From Vombatus ursinus (taxonomy: Eukaryota; Chordata; Mammalia; Diprotodontia; Vombatidae), in contig NW_020954570.1 in NCBI RefSeq assembly GCF_900497805.2, positions 14,073,940 to 14,137,939 on the forward strand: a DNA stretch of 64,000 nt, given 5' to 3'. Below the pieces are notes generated by a model. The model saw nothing but the letters and a program-made list of their open reading frames with translations. It ran no database searches and was not told where the DNA came from. Shown one piece after another: positions 59,059-64,000 of the stretch. The translations under genes and the position numbers were made by a program. How positions within the stretch are numbered: the stretch's first letter is position 1; every line of letters begins with the position of its first letter.

Positions 59059-59840
59059 TCTGAAAAGGAGGAAAATGACAAATGTTGGAGGGAATGTGGA
59101 AAAATTTGGATACTAATGTACTGTTGGAGTTGTGAACTGATCCAACCATTCTGGGGAGCAATTTGGAACTGTGCCCAAAGGGCTATCAAACTGTGAATAT
59201 TCTTTGATACAGCAATACCACTACTGGGACTACATCCCAAAGAGATCAAAAAAGAGGAAAAGGACCTATTTGTACAAAAATATTTATAGCAGCTCTTTTT
59301 ATGGTGGTAAAATATTGGAAATTGAGGGGATGCCTATCAGTTGGGGAATAGATGAACAAGGTATAGCATATGATTGTGATAAAGTACTATTATACTATAA
59401 CAAATGAGGAGAGGGATGGTTTCAGAAAAACCTGGAAAGACTTACATGAATTGATACAAAATAAAGTGAGTAGAAACAGGTAATCATTGTACATAGTACC
59501 AGCCATATTAGACAATAATCAACTGTGAATGACTTAGCTATTTGACCAATGCAATGATCTGGGACAATTGCTAAGGACTTGTGATGAAAAATGCTATCTA
59601 CTTCCAGAGAAACAATTGATGGAGTCCCAATGCAGACAGAAGCACAATTTTTTTCACTTTCTCTACTTTTTTCTTTCATTCTTTCTTTTTTTGCAACAAT
59701 GCTAATATGGGAATGTTTTGCATGATTTCACATGTATAATTGATATCATGTTTCTTGCCTTCTCAAAGGTGTGTACATGGGAGAGAGAATTCAGAATTCA
59801 AATTTTTTTAAATGAATGTTAAAAATAAGGAAAAAATTTT
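59059..59840 (+). mobile_element. L1 3' end, + strand, head-to-head with the previous L1
   Basis: ORF2 C-terminus (ENDKCWRECGKIWILMYCWS), then the 3' UTR (gaaaaacctggaaagactta, tgatttcacatgtataattg) and an A-rich end near 59840. It is 5'-truncated exactly where the minus-strand L1 ends, so one open frame (58867-59196) crosses the joint by accident. Confidence 0.88.
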
Positions 59841-62040
59841 AAGGGAAAAAATTTAGTGATATAAAAACAAAATGTATTAAAATTATTTAAAGATAAAAAA
59901 CAAATAATTTTTTTTTTATTAAAAAGAAAAGAGAATTCTATCTGCACTTCAGCCTAGGAGCTTCCCCTAAGAAATCCTGGTTTCTTCTTCCACCCTGCTT
60001 TTTCCACTTTTAATGCCTTTAGGCTTGGCCTTAGCTTACTACATTCTGCCTTTCAATTAGGATGAGAGACCATCCCATGATTCAAGTTATCCATTGTAAT
60101 GCAGGATCCAGACTGCCATTCAAGGTTAGAGGCACTATTCATAAAACTAATGTCAGGGCAAAAATTCTAAGCAGCATGGCAATAAGCAAACAACAGAGTT
60201 TACTACTATTATTACTAGCACCATCACCACCACCACCATCACTACCACCACTACCACTACCAATACTATTCCCCAGAGAATCCATGGATCCAGTGTCCTA
60301 AATAACTTTATCTAATGCTCGTTATCTCTTAACCTCATTCTGGATTTTGGAGAAGATACTTTTTGGTTCCTTCTATCAATGTAAGATGGTAGATTATGTT
60401 AGGAGCATAATCATCTATTCGTGCATAGCTGCCTATTACAGCACATACCCCTTCTTCCTTTGCCAGTCTAAAGGGGCAAATGCTTCTTCAGAGTGATGAA
60501 TTGATTTTGCTTGGCCTGATCTATTCACACTTGTACTGCAAAAAACAGTCTTGTTTATGAATGTCTCCAAAGTCAAGGTCAAATTCATAATATCTAATAT
60601 AGTCATTGATAGCTACATATCTGGTGGTGCAGGGGGAGGAATGGTAATTGACTAGCAGAGTCTGTAGGTCAATAATGGTGGAATCTTACTACATTTTCTA
60701 CGTTTGTTGTGTAAAATCCGTATCCTAGTAGCACTTCCTTCCCCTGTTATGTGCAACCCAAATGTGACCTACCCTCCTAGTCTGGATCTAATATTGAAAA
60801 AAGATGGCTGTTCAACAAAAGATGTGCTTGAAACATTCCTAGAAAGAAAACTAGTTCTGAAGGTATTAGTTGTTTTTTTATACACCTGAGAATCAAAATA
60901 CAAGAATAAACAAACACAGAAACTCCAAACAATTATGAAATAACAACAGAGATACCACAAAGAGATTTCTTTCTAAATAAGACAGTAGAGGCAATGGGGA
61001 AAGCAGAAGTCAATCAGGAATGATGGTGGAAAAACAGGTGTGAAACGTCAAGGACTGAACTGTCACAATACTCTGCCTATAATCGAATCAAAGTTTTTTT
61101 TGTAGACTAAATTATGGAATAGGAGGTTGCATAAGAGAAGAGGAGGAAGAAGATTGAGGGGAATATGTGATGTTCCCTAATCACATCAATGGCTAAAAAT
61201 GAAGGGAAGAAAATCATGTAATTTCTTGTAAAATCTCTCTGAAAGAAGAGAACCTAGAAGAAAGGGTAGTAAGAGAAAGGGAGAATTTAAAAGAGGGGGA
61301 AAGAAAGGGAGAAATACTGTATCAGTGGTGGAACATGATACCAGGGATGAATGTTCCCATGGGAGAAGAGATTTTTTATAAAGGGAGATTGCAACCTTAC
61401 AACAGACGTAATCCATAGGGAGTTGGTGCTTAGAGATATTACTTAGACTCTCTCAGGAGAAAGGGTATCTGAATTCTTGGGGGCAGCTGATGTCCAGAAG
61501 AGTTGAAGGTCATGGTCCTGTAGAAGAGACTTCAAAACAAATGGGAAAAAAAAATTACAACGGAGAAGGCAAAGGTCAGTAATGAACTGCACAATCAGGG
61601 ACATAGAAAGATTCCTACCATGGACTGGTATCCTCTCTATCACCTGCATGAATTAAATTTTCTAAGAGTGAGCTACAACAGAAAAAAAAAGAGAGAGAAG
61701 CTGGGGGCAAGATCTACAAAGCAATAAACACAGAAGCTGTTTAGAAGGAATGCAGATGTAATACTATAGAAGCTTTAGTTCAGTGAGGAATACAGAGACT
61801 AAATGATGACTTGAAAGAGTAAGTCTATGATTAACAGAAAGGGAAGTTATATAATGTATAGAATGAAAGAAATCTTTTTCAGACAAAGATGCAGAAAGTG
61901 AAATTTGAAAAGCTAACAGACAAAATACTGTGAAGATGATGAGAAGAAGAGGGATTTTACTTGACTACTTAACTGAGGAACAAAGAGAGGGAGAATTAAA
62001 TATAAACAAAAAGGAACTAAATAAGAAAAATTCAAAAACT
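59841..62040. other. Intron 4, nothing recognised in 2.2 kb
   Basis: No known repeat, no ISOC1 exon 5 and no convincing frame. A (CAC/CAT)n-type run lies at 60218-60270. The open frames at 60062, 60704, 61186 and 61443 are short and carry no motif I know. Together with 8123-9799 this is one of the two longest stretches without a named element. Confidence 0.45.
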
Positions 62041-62171
62041 AAGAAATTGGTGGGGGGAGACTTGAGGGTAAGGGAATATGAGCAGGTTATAATACAATTG
62101 CCCTAAAATAGATAAAGAAGGGAAAGAAGAAAGAAAGGAAAGAAAGAAGGAAGAAAAAAAAAGAAAAGAAA

Positions 62172-62418
62172 AAAAGCATTTGTTAAGTGCCTACTATATG
62201 CTAGGCATTGTACTAAGGGTTTTGCATGTGTTATCCCATTTGATCTTCAACAGTCCTCAAAAATGAAGTAGATGCTGTATTCCCATTTTACAGTTGAGAA
62301 AACTGAGACAGGTTAAATGACTTGGCCCAGGGTCACATATCTAGTGTCTAAAACTAGATTTGTACTCAAGTCTTCCTGACTTTAGATCCAGTGCTTTGTC
62401 CACTGCGCCATCTAACTA
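62172..62418 (-). mobile_element. MIR-type CORE-SINE, almost full length
   Basis: Reverse MIR in full order: catttgttaagtgcctacta, tgttatcccatttgatcttc, cccattttacagttgagaaa, aatgacttggcccagggtca, then ttgtactcaagtcttcctga and gctttgtccactgcgccatc. The end gcgccatctaac is the reversed tRNA-like head. Confidence 0.8.
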
Positions 62419-63261
62419 AAATAGCTGAAGAGACGTAACATCATGTTTACAGAGAAATAAGAAAAATCTTAATTTGGAACAAAAAACAATATTAGAACTT
62501 GAGGAAAGTATAAACCTAATTCTTTTAATTTTAAATATAACTAGATTAAACAATCCAATAAAATGCAAAAGAGTGACAGGTTAAGAAAACAAAACCCCAC
62601 AATCTGTTGCTTACAAGAAACACTTTTTTTTTAAAGACATACACAGAATTTAAAAAGGAGTTGGAAAAAAGTTTCTCTGCATTAGGTAAAACCAAAAAAA
62701 GTAGGAGTAGTAGTCTTGGTATCAGACAAAACAAAAATATTCCTAAAAAGAGATCAACATAAAAAGAGATTAACAAGGAAACTATATGATGTTGACAGGA
62801 ACCATAGAAAAGAAGCCATTATCATTATTAAACTTATATGCTCCAAATCGTTAGTATCTACATTTGTATAGAAAACATTAACTGAACTATAAGAAGGCAT
62901 AGATAGTAACACAATAGTGGCAGGAGATTTCTGTATCCCTGAGTTTTAGATAAGTCTAACAGAAAGGTAAACAAAAAAATAAATACAGAACTGAACAAAT
63001 TGCTGGAGAAACTAGAGCTAAAATATTTCTAGTACCTTCTAAATGGTACTGCTAAAGAATATACATATTTCTCAGCATTAAATGGAACTTTTACAAAAAA
63101 TGACCATGTATTAGGTCACAGAAATGTTGCAAACAAATGTAAAAAGTTAGAAATAGTAAATACATCCTTTATAGACTATCATAACACAATAAATATTTAA
63201 TTGGTTGATGGATCACAAAGGACACAAACTCAAATGGACACTTAACAATGAAATCCCAAAT

Positions 63262-63940
63262 GACGAGTGAATGTTTCATTGGTGGTTAACAGAAGGGTAC
63301 ACTAAGTCATTTCTCCTGGCATGATATCATTTATTAACAGGAACATGCCACCTGATAAAAGGATGGATAGAATGGCCCTGTTTCTGGCCAAAAGACCCTG
63401 AATTGAGGGTGCAGTCCATTTTTATAAGCATAGAACAAAGGACAGAACAAAAATCATATAATTGGTCCAGTATTACAGAAGTGAGAGATTATGATTGGTT
63501 ACATCAAAGAAAGTGGGCATTCCCCAGGGGGGGATGACAACCACCTCTCTATCCCTCTCTATCTCTAAGAAATGCTTTTGTGAATTTTATGGGTCCTAGC
63601 TGCATCTTGAGGTTACTGATAAAGGCAGACAGTAGTGACTGAGGAATTAGATAAGACCATCTTAAGTGTTAAAGATGGGACAAGGTCAGATAGTACTAGC
63701 TTCTCAAGGATACCCCACAAGCCTCGCAGGAAATGCTGAAATAATGTTTTATGAAAGTATTGAGAACAGTTTTTCTTGAACTGATAATCATTGTGGGAAA
63801 AGCTTAACTTTTAGTATCTAACTACAGAGAAAGGAGTTTAACACAAATAAGCTTTTCTCAGAGACAGAAGAGAAATATGATCATAGAATAAAATAATAGA
63901 GTAAAATTTAATATATAATACAGGATCAAGAATTCCCTCA
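63262..63940 (-). repeat. ERV LTR, copy 2 (same family as 16580-17278)
   Basis: On the minus strand it starts TGAGGGAATTCTTGATCC. It has a CCAAT box (+ strand gattggttac, near 63492), a TATA box (+ strand tttttataag, near 63418-63427) and a poly(A) signal (+ strand tttatt, near 63331), and ends just after ctgttaacc. Blocks shared with copy 1 include tcatttattaacagg, atgccacctgataa, agcatagaacaaag and tattgagaacag. It lies in L1 ORF2, which continues on both sides. Confidence 0.85.
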
Positions 63941-64000
63941 GATCAAAGAATAAATCTTGGAAACAATAGTTACATGAAAGAAAATGAAGATGAAACAACA

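Larger units (their letters stand above)
62041..64000 (+). mobile_element. Old L1 (endonuclease part of ORF2), interrupted and running off the right edge
   Basis: A purine-rich spacer (62041-62175) is followed by the ORF2 start with the endonuclease block (ctgttgcttacaagaaacac; ggtatcagacaaaacaaaa; aatggaacttttacaaaaaa). The element is cut by a MIR-like piece at 62172-62418 and by an LTR at 63262-63940. It resumes at 63941 with gatcaaagaataaatcttgg, the next expected L1 sequence. It is degraded. Confidence 0.8.

Noticed and set aside
58867-59196. 109-codon frame across the joint of two L1s
   Set aside because: Accidental fusion of antisense ORF1 with sense ORF2; no reason to think it is made.

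Overview
This window is a piece of a marsupial genome, most likely from the Australidelphian side (dasyurid-like), although the species cannot be fixed by eye. The grounds are many copies of a tRNA-derived SINE beginning GGGGCAGCTAGGTGG with a poly(A) tail (WSINE1 type). There are also MAR1-type SINEs with an RTE-like tail, marsupial L1s in every state of decay, and old L2, CR1 and MIR/THER elements. All element names come from recognition by eye; no database was searched.

There is one host gene, ISOC1 (isochorismatase domain containing 1), on the + strand. Four of its coding exons can be placed to the base: 7799-8122, 39900-40019, 40125-40328 and 40526-40642. They give 255 in-frame codons, and all introns are phase 0. 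Exon 1 lies in a CpG-rich promoter region (about 7490-8170). Intron 1 is 31.8 kb and intron 4 runs off the window (more than 23.3 kb), while introns 2 and 3 are only 105 and 197 bp. The expected last exon (about 48 codons) was not found and probably lies beyond base 64000.

Layout. 1-7.4 kb is upstream intergenic DNA: an L1 3' half, an L2, a worn class I (gamma-like) ERV remnant with an LTR, MAR1 copies and an (ATC)n microsatellite that holds a 10-base assembly gap. 7.5-8.2 kb is the ISOC1 promoter and exon 1. 8.1-39.9 kb is intron 1, built of nested insertions. In it an L2 is split by an almost full-length L1 (14656-21055), which itself holds an LTR and a SINE. Next comes a minus-strand ERV remnant (about 21890-34717), split by a second long L1 that holds a half-L1 (HAL1-like) element. 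An older minus-strand L1 follows. 39.9-40.65 kb carries exons 2-4, which include the catalytic Lys and Cys. 40.65-64 kb is intron 4: a CR1 split by an old L1, a gag fossil with a GA-repeat, a near-palindromic hAT-type MITE, a head-to-head L1 pair, and a second copy of the LTR seen at 16.6 kb.

No tRNA, rRNA, CRISPR or operon-like system was seen, and no undescribed gene system. The value of the window lies in the clean ISOC1 exon structure and in the layered insertion history, several steps of which are dated relative to each other by target-site duplications (TSDs).
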